Source of the DNA: Phycisphaeraceae bacterium
GTDB lineage: Bacteria > Planctomycetota > Phycisphaerae > Phycisphaerales > Phycisphaeraceae
Direction of reading: 5' to 3'
Assembly: GCA_020851395.1 (NCBI GenBank)
Contig: JADZCW010000138.1
Location: forward strand, 1 to 6,841
Length of the DNA: 6,841 nt
The notes beneath the pieces were generated by a model. It made no database searches. It saw nothing but the letters and a program-made list of their open reading frames with translations, and was not told the origin of the DNA. Each line of letters begins with the position of its first letter. Position 1 is the stretch's first letter. The position numbers and the translations under genes are program-made. This document shows, one piece after another, positions 1 through 6,604 of this stretch.

Positions 1-117
1 CGCGACCACACCACCGTCATGCACTCGATCCGCATCGTCGACGAGCGCGTGGCCGAGGACCCCGACTTCGCCGGCCAGATCGTCCAGCTCGATGAACGCA
101 TCGGCAAGGCCAAGTAG
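1..117 (+). CDS. dnaA: Chromosomal replication initiator protein DnaA, C-terminal end (partial)
   Basis: Only the last 38 codons and the TAG stop are inside the window; the gene begins upstream. The reading frame opens with RDHTTVMHSIR, which matches the DnaA signature in domain IV, where the (G)RDHTTV loop and helix contact the DnaA box in DNA. The rest (acidic linker, then IVQLDERIGKAK) matches the usual last helix of DnaA, which ends within about 25-30 residues of the signature, so the C-terminus looks intact. DnaA is an AAA+ ATPase that binds DnaA boxes and melts oriC to start replication. The ATPase domain cannot be seen here. A strong intrinsic terminator follows 65 bp later, so dnaA is the last gene of its transcript. 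The identification rests on a short but very characteristic motif. Confidence 0.93.
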   Translation, partial: RDHTTVMHSIRIVDERVAEDPDFAGQIVQLDERIGKAK

Positions 118-182
118 TCCATCCGTGATTCATCGGGTTGTCAGTTTCAGACCTTCATTCTTCGCGCTTCCCATACGCCTAC

Positions 183-204
183 CCCTCGCTGACGAGGGTT
201 TTTT
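183..204 (+). terminator. Rho-independent terminator of dnaA
   Basis: A perfect 6-bp GC-rich stem (CCCTCG at 183-188, CGAGGG at 193-198) with a 4-nt CTGA loop is followed immediately by six T residues, then CTT. It lies 65 bp after the dnaA stop on the + strand and is the clearest terminator in the window. Confidence 0.88.
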
Positions 205-504
205 CTTGCCCGCGTGGTCATCCAACGTAAACCAAGACACGGCTTCGCGGCCTGTCGAGTCCACCGTGGAAAGAACGTTGAAACCCTGACACCTTCTGTC
301 GAGTCGCGCGCAACCCGACCAGACACGTTCGGCGTCTGTCAGATCACTCCCCTTAGCGGCGTCGACAGCACCCACGTCATCCTCAACCGACCCCACATGC
401 CGGCCGACATCTTCTCCACGCCGAGTCAATTGCTATGAACGGTGCGTGGGTGATGAATTACGGCCAGTCAGATCATCTTTCCACCCAGATCGACAGGGTT
501 CTTT

Positions 505-537
505 ACTAAGAAGAAGAATGAACTCTTCTCTCTTAGT
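505..537. other. Imperfect 13-bp hairpin upstream of the acyltransferase gene
   Basis: Arms 505-517 and 524-537 pair over 13 bp (7 + 6) with a single bulged base (C530) and a 6-nt loop at 518-523. It is purine-rich on one arm and pyrimidine-rich on the other, and AT-richer than its surroundings. No T-run follows on either strand, so it is not a standard terminator. It could be an RNA leader structure or a protein-binding dyad; the role is unknown. Confidence 0.5.
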
Positions 538-557
538 TCCTATCTCCTGAAGGATCC

Positions 558-590
558 ATGTCCAACAGGGCCAAGCGGGCAAAACGTTGA
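558..590 (+). CDS. Possible 10-residue basic leader ORF
   Basis: An ATG at 558 opens a 10-codon frame, MSNRAKRAKR, ending in TGA at 588-590. GAAGGA lies just upstream (549-554), but only 3 nt separate it from the ATG, which is tighter than usual. It sits between the 505-537 hairpin and the acyltransferase gene, so it could be a leader peptide; it could equally be chance. I do not recognise the peptide. Confidence 0.15.
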   Translation: MSNRAKRAKR

Positions 591-687
591 ACAAGGTGCC
601 ATCCCCCGTTATCGTTCCGCATGCCGTCAGCCTGGATCGCGGCGGCGCTCGGCCCATATACACTCCGTTCCAAGCCAGAACTCCGCT

Positions 688-1725
688 ATGGCCCAAGCCA
701 CCGAGTCAGAACAGAGCGCCTCTCCCCCGGGAGGAAACCTGCAAACCGTCGGTTCACGGCGTGACATGGCGATCGAGACCGTTCGCGGCCTGGCGATCGT
801 CATCCTCGTCGCCTATCACTCGCACAGCTCTGATCTCGCTTCTTCGCCCTTGCGGGGGCTATATGACGGCTTCTACCTCGTCGCCGACGCGATCCAGATG
901 CCGCTGTTCGCCTGCATTGCCGGGCTGGTCTACGCCATGCGTCCGGTCAGGGGTGGCCAATCAGTGGCCTTCGTCGTCAACAAGATCCGCAGGCTCCTCG
1001 TGCCGTTCGCCACGGCCGTGACGCTGACCTATGTCGCGCAGCGATACGCGCCCGGCGCGACGCGCCAGGGCGAGCATCTGCCCCTCTGGCGGGCCTACTT
1101 CTTCAGCTATGAGCAGTACTGGTTCTTGCAGGCGTTGTTCCTGATCTTCGTGCTCATGGCCTTGGTCGAGCCGGTCGGCCTGCTGCTGCGGCCGGCGACG
1201 TGGGGAGTCGTGCTGATCGCCTCGGTGGTCACGCAGCAGCTCTACGCGGCCCCCGCCTTCCTGAGCATCTGGGGCGTGTTCTATCTCCTGCCGTCCTTCC
1301 TGCTCGGGTACGGGATGGGGCGCTTCGTGCCTCTGCTCAATCACCAGGCCTGGAGCATCGTGGCCGCCGTTGTGTTGACGGCTGGTCTCGTCCTGTTGTT
1401 CACGTTTGAGCCCGGCACAGGTCTCGGGGGCCCCTCACGGACCGGGCTGGTGAGTGTGCTGACCGGCCTGGGCGCGGGGTACCTGCTGCTGCGTCACCGC
1501 CGAGCGGTCCCGATCCTGCCGGTCCTGGGCGCTTGTTCTTACGCGATCTACCTCTACCACACCTTCGCCCTGGCCCTCTTTAAACGCCTCTGCCTGGCCC
1601 TCGACATCCAGAGCCATGACCTTGTGTTCCTGATCAAGTGGGCGGCCGGGCTGAGCGTGCCCATCCTCGCCGCCATCCTTATCCGTCGGCTTCGCCCGGC
1701 CCGCGCCATCCTGCTGGGCGAATGA
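688..1725 (+). CDS. Acyltransferase-3 family integral membrane protein
   Basis: A 345-residue polytopic membrane protein of the acyltransferase 3 (OafA/WecH-like) family. Members typically move acetyl or other acyl groups across or at the inner membrane onto sugars of O-antigen, exopolysaccharide or other envelope glycans. Visible signs: the family R-x10-H motif at R33 and H44 (ETVRGLAIVILVAYHSH), a MPLFACIAGLV segment (71-81) like the second conserved block, YWFLQALFLIF (144-154), GACSYAIYLYHTF (281-293) near the end, and about ten hydrophobic helices spread from residue 33 to 332. Length is usual for the family without an extra SGNH domain. The first 26 residues are polar and variable, and no good Shine-Dalgarno precedes ATG 688; the ATG at 766 (MAIETVRG) is a possible alternative start. 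The acceptor cannot be inferred, because no glycan genes are nearby. It converges on mutM, with 19 bp between the stops. Confidence 0.88.
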   Translation: MAQATESEQSASPPGGNLQTVGSRRDMAIETVRGLAIVILVAYHSHSSDLASSPLRGLYDGFYLVADAIQMPLFACIAGLVYAMRPVRGGQSVAFVVNKIRRLLVPFATAVTLTYVAQRYAPGATRQGEHLPLWRAYFFSYEQYWFLQALFLIFVLMALVEPVGLLLRPATWGVVLIASVVTQQLYAAPAFLSIWGVFYLLPSFLLGYGMGRFVPLLNHQAWSIVAAVVLTAGLVLLFTFEPGTGLGGPSRTGLVSVLTGLGAGYLLLRHRRAVPILPVLGACSYAIYLYHTFALALFKRLCLALDIQSHDLVFLIKWAAGLSVPILAAILIRRLRPARAILLGE

Positions 1726-1743
1726 CCCCCGGCCCCCGGAAGA

Positions 1744-1761
1744 GTCAGCGCAAGGGCTGAC
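1744..1761 (-). terminator. Weak hairpin at the mutM stop codon
   Basis: GTCAGC and GCTGAC form a perfect 6-bp stem with a 6-nt loop spanning the last codons and stop of mutM. Read on the - strand it is followed by TCTTCC, which is only mildly U-rich. It is the only terminator-like structure seen between the convergent acyltransferase and mutM genes, and it is weak. Confidence 0.3.
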
Positions 1762-2572
1762 AACGCGGGCAATGGACCGTCGTCCTGCCGGCGATGATGT
1801 TGCCGGCCAGAGTGCTGCCGCACACCGTGCAGGGCAGACCCGCCCGCCCGTAAACCTGATGACGCCGCTGATATCGTCCGGCCCGCCCATGGCCGTCGAC
1901 GTAGTCCCGCACGCTTGACCCCCCGGCGTCGATCGCTCGTCGCAGGATCCGGCGCATGGCCGTGGTCAGTTTCGCGTGGTCGTCCGTCGTCAGCCGGCAC
2001 GCCGGCATCATCGGGCTCAGCCCGCAGGCGAACAGCAGCTCGTCCGCGTAGATGTTGCCTAACCCGGCGATGAGCGTCTGGTCCAGCAGCACAGCCTTGA
2101 TGGCGCCCCGCCGTGACCCGAAGCGGCGCGCCAGTGTCTTGGGCGTGATGGTCAGCGCGTCGGGCCCCAGGGCAGACCAGCGTTGAGCCGCCATCGCCTC
2201 TTGGGTCGTGAACGTCCAGACGCCGCCGAATCGGCGCGGATCGCGGAAGCTCATCATGGAGCCGTTGTCGAGTTTCCACAGGACGTGCACATGTTTGTCG
2301 CCGGAGTCGGCGGGTTCGGTCGCCTCGCAGCAGAGCGACCCGGTCATCCCCAGGTGCACGCCCACGCACGGACCGTCGCCCCCGGTCGTCAGCGCCAGAT
2401 GCTTCCCATGCCGGCAGGGTTCCTCCAGGACACATCCGACGAGCAGCGCCCGACCCGTGACCTTGCCGCGCACCACCGCCGCCCGCCGGACTTCCACGTC
2501 GATCACCCGCCGGCCGACGATCCGTCGCGCCAGCGTCCGCCGCACGCACTCAACTTCCGGCAGTTCCGGCAT
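1745..2572 (-). CDS. mutM: Formamidopyrimidine-DNA glycosylase (Fpg/MutM)
   Basis: Bifunctional base-excision-repair enzyme that removes 8-oxoguanine and formamidopyrimidines and nicks the abasic site by beta/delta-elimination. The 275-residue length is typical. The start is fixed by MPELPEVE: after Met removal, Pro2 is the Schiff-base nucleophile and Glu3 the catalytic acid. Other hallmarks are K57 in RHGKHL (phosphate contact), the lesion-probing set M76 (HLGMTG) and R114/F115 (DPRRFG), N173 in GLGNIYADE of the helix-two-turn-helix, and VYGRAG (240-245). The C-terminal zinc finger is C248-x2-C251-x16-C268-x2-C271 with the DNA-contact R263 in AGRTTVHCPRCQ. All catalytic and zinc residues are present, so it should be active. 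AGGA at 2581-2584, 8 nt before the ATG, is a fair Shine-Dalgarno. The frame stays open far upstream, opposite the methyltransferase gene, but that extension is not homologous to Fpg. It is divergent from the methyltransferase gene. Confidence 0.97.
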   Translation of the reverse strand: MPELPEVECVRRTLARRIVGRRVIDVEVRRAAVVRGKVTGRALLVGCVLEEPCRHGKHLALTTGGDGPCVGVHLGMTGSLCCEATEPADSGDKHVHVLWKLDNGSMMSFRDPRRFGGVWTFTTQEAMAAQRWSALGPDALTITPKTLARRFGSRRGAIKAVLLDQTLIAGLGNIYADELLFACGLSPMMPACRLTTDDHAKLTTAMRRILRRAIDAGGSSVRDYVDGHGRAGRYQRRHQVYGRAGLPCTVCGSTLAGNIIAGRTTVHCPRCQPLR

Positions 2573-2611
2573 GGATGAAGTCCTGTCTGGGTGTCTTGGC
2601 GTCCCGTGCCT

Positions 2612-2621
2612 TAGAATTCTA
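2612..2621. promoter_or_regulatory. 10-bp palindrome TAGAATTCTA in the mutM / methyltransferase divergent promoter region
   Basis: A perfect palindrome in the only 54 bp between two divergent start codons. Each strand reads TAGAAT, close to a -10 hexamer. If used on the + strand it would give an almost leaderless methyltransferase mRNA (ATG at 2627); on the - strand it would give a leader of roughly 35-40 nt for mutM. No convincing -35 is seen on either side, so promoter use is an inference. Confidence 0.35.
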
Positions 2622-2626
2622 CCCCC

Positions 2627-3448
2627 ATGCCCCACAAGCTCCTGCTCTACCGACATGCCGTGCAGGACCCTTACGCCGACTTGGCCCTGGCGTTGCGCAT
2701 CCACGCCCATGGCCGCGGCAAGCGTGTCCCCGCGCCCAGGTTCCTCCGCGAGGACTTCGCCGGCACCTGCGCCATCGCCTCCGCCTTCGTCGCTTCTGAC
2801 GCCGATCGCCAGGCCGTCGCCATCGACCGCGATGCGTCTGTCCTGCGGTGGGCATGGAAGCAGGCGCAGCGTGAGCTGGGCCCGCGTTCTGCCGACCTGC
2901 ACCTGCTCCGTGCCGACGTCCGCAAGGTCGTCGCCCCGCGTGACGTGCCTCGTGTCGACATCCTGATCTCCATGAACTTCGGCATGCTCTACTTCCACCA
3001 GCGGGCCGAGTTCCTGGCATATCTCCGACGAGCCCGGCAGGCCCTGCGTCCCCACGGCGTGTTGGTCTTTGACATCTATGGCGGCCCCGGCGCCATGCAA
3101 TCTTCGATCCAGACGCGCCGCGTTGTGGCCGCGCCCGAGGTCGGCCTGCCAACGGTCCAATACATCTGGGAACAGCGCCGCTTCGACGCCGCGACGCATC
3201 GCACCGACTGCCGCATCCACTTCCAGTTCAGGGACGGCTCACGCCGCGACAACGCCTTCCGCTACGACTGGCGGCTGTGGACGCCGCCCGAGTTATTGGA
3301 ACTGCTCGTCGACGCCGGCTTCGCCAAGGCTGAGGTGTGGTGCGACAAGCTCGATCCCCGCCGCGGCGTGGCCGACGGGCGATTCCGCCCCGTTCAATCC
3401 TTGCCCGACCGCCGCGATTTCATCGCCTGTGTCGTCGGCCGACGGTGA
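2627..3448 (+). CDS. Class I SAM-dependent methyltransferase, substrate unknown
   Basis: A 273-residue cytosolic protein with a Rossmann-type methyltransferase core. REDFAGTC (41-48) stands where motif I (SAM loop) belongs, in the D-F-x-G-T form seen in a subgroup of these enzymes. AVAIDRD (63-69) supplies the acidic residue D67 expected to bind the SAM ribose; RADVR (95-99) fits motif III; VDILISMNFGMLYF (110-123) fits motif IV; LRPHGVLVFDIYGG (140-153) is the usual post-motif strand. RLWTPPELLELLVDAGF (216-232) is the common C-terminal helix of small-molecule or protein methyltransferases. I cannot name the substrate. No Shine-Dalgarno precedes ATG 2627 (pyrimidine-rich TTCTACCCCC), which suggests leaderless or SD-independent initiation. 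It is followed on the same strand by ppk after 82 bp; co-transcription is possible but not shown. Divergence from mutM does not by itself imply a DNA-repair role. Confidence 0.85.
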   Translation: MPHKLLLYRHAVQDPYADLALALRIHAHGRGKRVPAPRFLREDFAGTCAIASAFVASDADRQAVAIDRDASVLRWAWKQAQRELGPRSADLHLLRADVRKVVAPRDVPRVDILISMNFGMLYFHQRAEFLAYLRRARQALRPHGVLVFDIYGGPGAMQSSIQTRRVVAAPEVGLPTVQYIWEQRRFDAATHRTDCRIHFQFRDGSRRDNAFRYDWRLWTPPELLELLVDAGFAKAEVWCDKLDPRRGVADGRFRPVQSLPDRRDFIACVVGRR

Positions 3449-3461
3449 GCGCTGTCGGGCC
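3437..3461 (+). other. GC-rich hairpin across the methyltransferase stop codon
   Basis: GGCCGAC (3437-3443) pairs with GTC-GGCC (3454-3461) with one bulged G and a 10-nt loop containing the TGA stop. No T-run follows (TAACATTCT), so it is at best a weak or factor-aided terminator. It overlaps a 12-bp perfect palindrome, CGTCGGCCGACG (3433-3444). Confidence 0.3.
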
Positions 3462-3530
3462 TAACATTCTCCGGTTAAGATTTTGGGGATAATCTGCCTG
3501 TTCAGACCCTCGTCAGGCCCGGTGAGCCGT

Positions 3531-5726
3531 ATGACCTCCTCCGCAAGCCTCTCCGACCCCACCATCCCGCGCTACATCAACCGCGAGACGAGTTGGCTCG
3601 AGTTCAACCGGCGCGTGCTCCACCAGGCCGTCGACCCGCGGACGCCGCTGCTCGAGCGTGTGTTCTTCCTGTCGATCTTCAACTCCAACCTCGATGAGTT
3701 CTTCCAGAAGCGAGTCGGCGGGCTCCGCCGTCAGGTCGCGGCCGGCATCGCCACGCGCACGCCCGACGGCATGACCCCCGTCGAGGTGCTCGCGCACATC
3801 CGCAAGATGACCGTCGAGATGCTCCAGGTCCAGGCCGACTGCTTCCGGCAGGACATCATGCCCGCCCTGGCCCGTCACGGCATCGAGCTCCTGACCTGGG
3901 ACCAACTCTCCGACGCCGACCGCGCCTGGGCCCACCGCTACTACCGCGACAACCTCTTCCCCGTCCTGACCCCTCTGGCCGTCGACCCGGGACATCCGTT
4001 CCCCTTCATCAGCAACCTCAGCACGTCGCTGGGTGTGATCCTCCGCCCGCCGGGCTTCGAGGACGAGCCTTCGCACGTCCACGAGGCCGACTCGCTCTAC
4101 GACTGGGGCGGCCGGCAGTTCGCCCGCATCAAGATCCCGCGCGTCCTGCCCCGCTGGGTCCGTATCGGCGATGACACCCCCGGAAGTGTCGTCTCGACGC
4201 CAGGGGCCTCGGGGACGATCCGCTTTGTCCATGTCGAGGAGATCATCCGCCACAACATCCAGGATCTCTTCGAGGGCATGGTCATCGAGGACGTCATGCC
4301 CTTCCGCGTCACCCGCAACGCCGATGTCGAGCGCGACGAGGAGGACGCCGAGGACCTCCTCGAGCTGATCGAGCAGGAGCTGCGCGACCGCCGCTTCGCC
4401 CCGGTCGTTCGTCTCGAGGTCGGCCCGCACCCGCACGAGCGGATGGTCCGCTTCCTGATGGCGGAGCTCGAGCTCAACGAGGCCGACGTCTACCGCATGC
4501 CCGGCGAGCTGGACTACACCGACCTGGCCCCGGTCTACGCGCTGAACATCGCCGAGCTGCGCCACAGCCCCTGGTTCCCCGTCACCCCCGCCCGCCTGGC
4601 CGACCCCGAGGCGGACATCTTCTCCGTCATCCGCTCGGCCGACGTGCTCGTGCACCACCCCTACGAGTCCTTCAAGGCCTCGGTCGAGCGCTTCATCCAG
4701 ACCGCGGCTGACGATCCCCGCGTCATCGCCATCAAGCTCACGCTCTACCGCACCAACCACAACTCGCCGTTCATCCCCGACCTCATCCGCGCCGCCGAGA
4801 GCGGCAAGCAGGTCATCTGCCTGGTGGAGCTCAAGGCCCGTTTCGACGAGGAGCGCAACATCCAGGTCGCCCACCAGCTCGAGAAGGCCGGTGTGCACGT
4901 GGTCTACGGCATCGTGGGCCTCAAGACCCACACCAAGACCGCCCTGGTCGTCCGCCAGGAGCCCGAGGGCGTGCGGACCTACGCCCACATCGGCACGGGC
5001 AACTACAACTCCACCACCGCCCAGCTCTACACCGACCTGGGCCTGTTCACCGCCAACCCCGCCTACACCGCCGACCTCGTCGAGCTCTTCCACTACCTCA
5101 CCGGCCGCAGCGCCAAGCGAGAGTTCCGGCACCTCCTGATCGCCCCCCTGAACATGCGCAAGCGCTTTGGCGAGATGATCGACCGTGAGATCGCCCACGC
5201 CCGGTCCTGGCGCGACCGCGGCGCCGACCCGGCCGACCCCCACCGCCCGCACATCATCGCCAAGATGAACAGCCTCGAGGACACCTCCGTCTGCGAGAAG
5301 CTTTACGAAGCCTCCAACGCCGGCGTCCGCATCCAACTGCTCGTCCGCGGCTTCTGCTGCCTGATCCCCGGGGTGCCGGGCATGAGCGCCAACATCACCG
5401 TCTCGAGCGTGATCGGTCGATTCCTTGAGCATTCACGGATCTACTACTTCCACAACGCCGGCCGACCCGAGTACTACATCGGCTCAGCCGACTGGATGTA
5501 CCGCAACCTGAGCAACCGCGTCGAGTGCGTGGCCCCCATCCTCGACCCGGCCCTGCAGCAACGGCTGCAGCAGGTCCTGGACGTCATGCTCGCCGACCGC
5601 CGCCAGGCCTGGGACATGCGCTCGTACGGTGGTTATGAGCTGCGCACGCCCGACCCGGCTGATCCCATCACAGCCGTCGGCTCGCACCAGGCGCTGATGG
5701 ACCTGGCCCGCAATCAGCCGGCGTGA
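3531..5726 (+). CDS. ppk1: Polyphosphate kinase PPK1
   Basis: Reversible enzyme polymerising the gamma-phosphate of ATP into inorganic polyphosphate, used for phosphate and energy storage and stress tolerance. The 731 residues cover all four PPK1 domains: N domain (YINRETSWLEFNRRVL at 15-30; NSNLDEFF further on), head domain (about 130-330; PVLTPLAVDPGHPFPFISNLS near its start), and the two phospholipase-D-like C domains. H467 in GLKTHTK is the autophosphorylated histidine (E. coli H435) and H641 in YYFHNAG is the second active-site histidine (E. coli H592). ELKARFDEERN, IGTGNYNS, RGFCCLIPGVPG and IGSADWMYRNL are the other expected blocks. Length is normal and nothing essential is missing. 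I chose ATG 3531 over an upstream in-frame TTG at 3483 because homology begins only after it; GGTGAG 4 nt upstream is a poor Shine-Dalgarno. No exopolyphosphatase or phosphate-transport gene is adjacent. Its TGA touches the stop of the convergent PEP-CTERM gene. Confidence 0.98.
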   Translation: MTSSASLSDPTIPRYINRETSWLEFNRRVLHQAVDPRTPLLERVFFLSIFNSNLDEFFQKRVGGLRRQVAAGIATRTPDGMTPVEVLAHIRKMTVEMLQVQADCFRQDIMPALARHGIELLTWDQLSDADRAWAHRYYRDNLFPVLTPLAVDPGHPFPFISNLSTSLGVILRPPGFEDEPSHVHEADSLYDWGGRQFARIKIPRVLPRWVRIGDDTPGSVVSTPGASGTIRFVHVEEIIRHNIQDLFEGMVIEDVMPFRVTRNADVERDEEDAEDLLELIEQELRDRRFAPVVRLEVGPHPHERMVRFLMAELELNEADVYRMPGELDYTDLAPVYALNIAELRHSPWFPVTPARLADPEADIFSVIRSADVLVHHPYESFKASVERFIQTAADDPRVIAIKLTLYRTNHNSPFIPDLIRAAESGKQVICLVELKARFDEERNIQVAHQLEKAGVHVVYGIVGLKTHTKTALVVRQEPEGVRTYAHIGTGNYNSTTAQLYTDLGLFTANPAYTADLVELFHYLTGRSAKREFRHLLIAPLNMRKRFGEMIDREIAHARSWRDRGADPADPHRPHIIAKMNSLEDTSVCEKLYEASNAGVRIQLLVRGFCCLIPGVPGMSANITVSSVIGRFLEHSRIYYFHNAGRPEYYIGSADWMYRNLSNRVECVAPILDPALQQRLQQVLDVMLADRRQAWDMRSYGGYELRTPDPADPITAVGSHQALMDLARNQPA

Positions 5727-6506
5727 TCACGCTCTTCGACGACGAGACATACCCAGCACCCCCAAGGCCAGAACGGATAGCGCCGCCGCCGGCTCCGGCA
5801 CCGCCAGCGTCCGCACGGCCACGTCCTTGAGCCAGGCGTTCTGTTCGCCGGTGATCACCCGAAGATTGAGCATCTCCACCGGGCTGCGGCCGGTGATCGT
5901 GCCGAAGAGCACCAGCGTGCTCAGGTAGTCACCCGAGAGCGTGGTGAATCCCGAATCGGCCGCCAGGTTGTCCAGCAGGCGAACCTCCGGCCGCTCGTCC
6001 ATCGACAGCTTGAACGCCTGTCCCGCCGGGGCCACCTTCGCCCCAAGCTCCTGGGCCAGCGCCTCGTACAGTTCGCCGACATGGTCCATGTGCGGCATGT
6101 AGGGCACGAGCATGGGCTGGACCATCAAGATCGTCTGAGCGGTGGGAGCTTTTTCCTTGATCAGCGCGTCCCACTGCCGGACGCTCTGGCTCAGCCAGGT
6201 GTCCCCGACCTGTGAGGGCTCCGACCACCCGCTGGTGTCCTCGAGCACCACGTAGTCCCACGCCCGGTCGTCGAGCAGGCCCGTGGCGCTGTCCTGAGTG
6301 AGGAAATAGCCCAGGCTCGCACCGCAGACCTTCAGCGACTGCACCGACAACGTATCGGCCCCCGGCGGGCAGAACGCCTGCAGCATCGTCGGCGATGCTC
6401 CCAGCGACCGGTTGCCGTAGATCAGCACGTTGATCTGGCTGGCGGTGACACTGTCGGCCAACCCCAAGACCACCATCATCGCTGAAATCCGTCTGCCCCA
6501 GCGCAT
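5727..6506 (-). CDS. Secreted PEP-CTERM protein with degenerate SGNH-hydrolase (DUF4886-like) domain
   Basis: A 259-residue exported protein. Residues 1-23 look like a signal peptide (MRWGRR, hydrophobic ISAMMVVLGLADSV, likely cleavage after TAS). The C-terminus has the full PEP-CTERM signal: VPEP (236-239), a hydrophobic span (240-253) and RRRR (255-258), recognised by exosortase/EpsH in other bacteria. The body resembles SGNH/DUF4886-type hydrolases: INVLIYGN (25-32), WDYVVLEDTS (83-92), LYEALAQELGAKVAPAGQAF (146-165), and DSGFTTLSGDYLS (184-196) where families have D-x-x-H-P-S-x-x-G-x-Y-L. Ser of GNS is Arg33 and the His position is Phe187, so it may be a non-catalytic binding protein; Ser34 next door could shift the alignment. 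I chose the ATG at 6506 because it gives a proper signal peptide and has AGAAGG 9 nt upstream; a longer frame from 6584 would bury the signal. Two cysteines (46, 61) could pair. The family assignment is from memory of the motif pattern; the PEP-CTERM call is firm. Confidence 0.82.
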   Translation of the reverse strand: MRWGRRISAMMVVLGLADSVTASQINVLIYGNRSLGASPTMLQAFCPPGADTLSVQSLKVCGASLGYFLTQDSATGLLDDRAWDYVVLEDTSGWSEPSQVGDTWLSQSVRQWDALIKEKAPTAQTILMVQPMLVPYMPHMDHVGELYEALAQELGAKVAPAGQAFKLSMDERPEVRLLDNLAADSGFTTLSGDYLSTLVLFGTITGRSPVEMLNLRVITGEQNAWLKDVAVRTLAVPEPAAALSVLALGVLGMSRRRRA

Positions 6507-6515
6507 CGCGACTAC

Positions 6516-6521
6516 CCTTCT
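6516..6521 (-). promoter_or_regulatory. Shine-Dalgarno that decides the PEP-CTERM gene start
   Basis: AGAAGG on the - strand, 9 nt before the ATG at 6506, within a purine-rich GGAGAAGGG stretch. It supports the short start, which also produces a normal signal peptide, over the upstream in-frame ATG at 6584. Confidence 0.65.
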
Positions 6522-6547
6522 CCATCCCACCCCCGGGACGATAAATA

Positions 6548-6580
6548 CCCAGTGGGGATGGACACCCATCGCCACCAGGG
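6548..6580 (-). other. Leader hairpin before the PEP-CTERM gene (or weak aroB terminator)
   Basis: Arms pair as 3 + 4 + 5 bp (CCC/GGG, GTGG/CCAC, GATGG/CCATC) with a small asymmetric internal loop, one 1x1 mismatch and a 4-nt loop at 6562-6565. On the - strand it is followed by GGGTATTTATCG. It lies between the promoter-like elements and the ribosome binding site of the PEP-CTERM gene, so it would fold in that gene's 5' leader. The short T-rich tail also allows it to act as a poor terminator for aroB. Confidence 0.45.
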
Positions 6581-6604
6581 ACATTTCAACGATTGTGGAT
6601 CACG

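Larger units (their letters stand above)
205..687. other. Gene-poor gap between dnaA terminator and acyltransferase gene
   Basis: About 480 bp with no convincing gene. The short open frames here (for example 214-438 + and 130-429 -) lack a ribosome binding site, recognisable motifs and the strong GC bias at third positions seen in the real genes. There is a 10-bp direct repeat CTGTCGAGTC (252-261 and 296-305) and a 9-bp repeat GTCAGATCA (338-346 and 467-475), both possibly chance. There is an imperfect hairpin at 505-537. I looked for an origin because dnaA is adjacent: only poor DnaA-box matches occur (around 264-272, 411-419 and 474-482, each at least two mismatches), with no strong AT-rich unwinding block. 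No tRNA-like fold was recognised. Confidence 0.6.

Noticed and set aside
252..305. 10-bp direct repeat CTGTCGAGTC as part of an array or attachment site
   Set aside because: Only two copies 44 bp apart with no regular spacing, integrase or tRNA; chance is the simplest explanation.
214..438. 74-residue + strand frame in the gap after dnaA
   Set aside because: No ribosome binding site, no motif, and codon use unlike the neighbouring genes.
118..687. oriC next to dnaA
   Set aside because: Only DnaA-box matches with two or more mismatches, no clustered repeats and no marked AT-rich unwinding element.
1554..2549. 331-residue - strand frame overlapping mutM and the acyltransferase
   Set aside because: Arg/Ala/Gly-rich out-of-frame shadow of mutM without family motifs.
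2573..3220. Upstream in-frame extension of mutM on the - strand (491 residues in total)
   Set aside because: Fpg needs Pro at position 2 as its nucleophile, so the protein must start at MPELPEVE. The extension lies opposite the methyltransferase gene and has no recognisable motif.
3483..3530. TTG-initiated N-terminal extension of ppk1
   Set aside because: Sixteen residues without similarity to PPK1 and a rare start codon. The ATG at 3531 gives the usual family N-terminus.
3513..5432. 639-residue open frame on the - strand opposite ppk1
   Set aside because: It mirrors the codon structure of ppk1. The translation is low-complexity, rich in D, E, G, V, L and H, with no domain, and ppk1 is unmistakable on the other strand.
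6507..6584. 26-residue N-terminal extension of the PEP-CTERM protein
   Set aside because: It would place the signal peptide internally, and it runs through the leader hairpin and the Shine-Dalgarno of the 6506 start.
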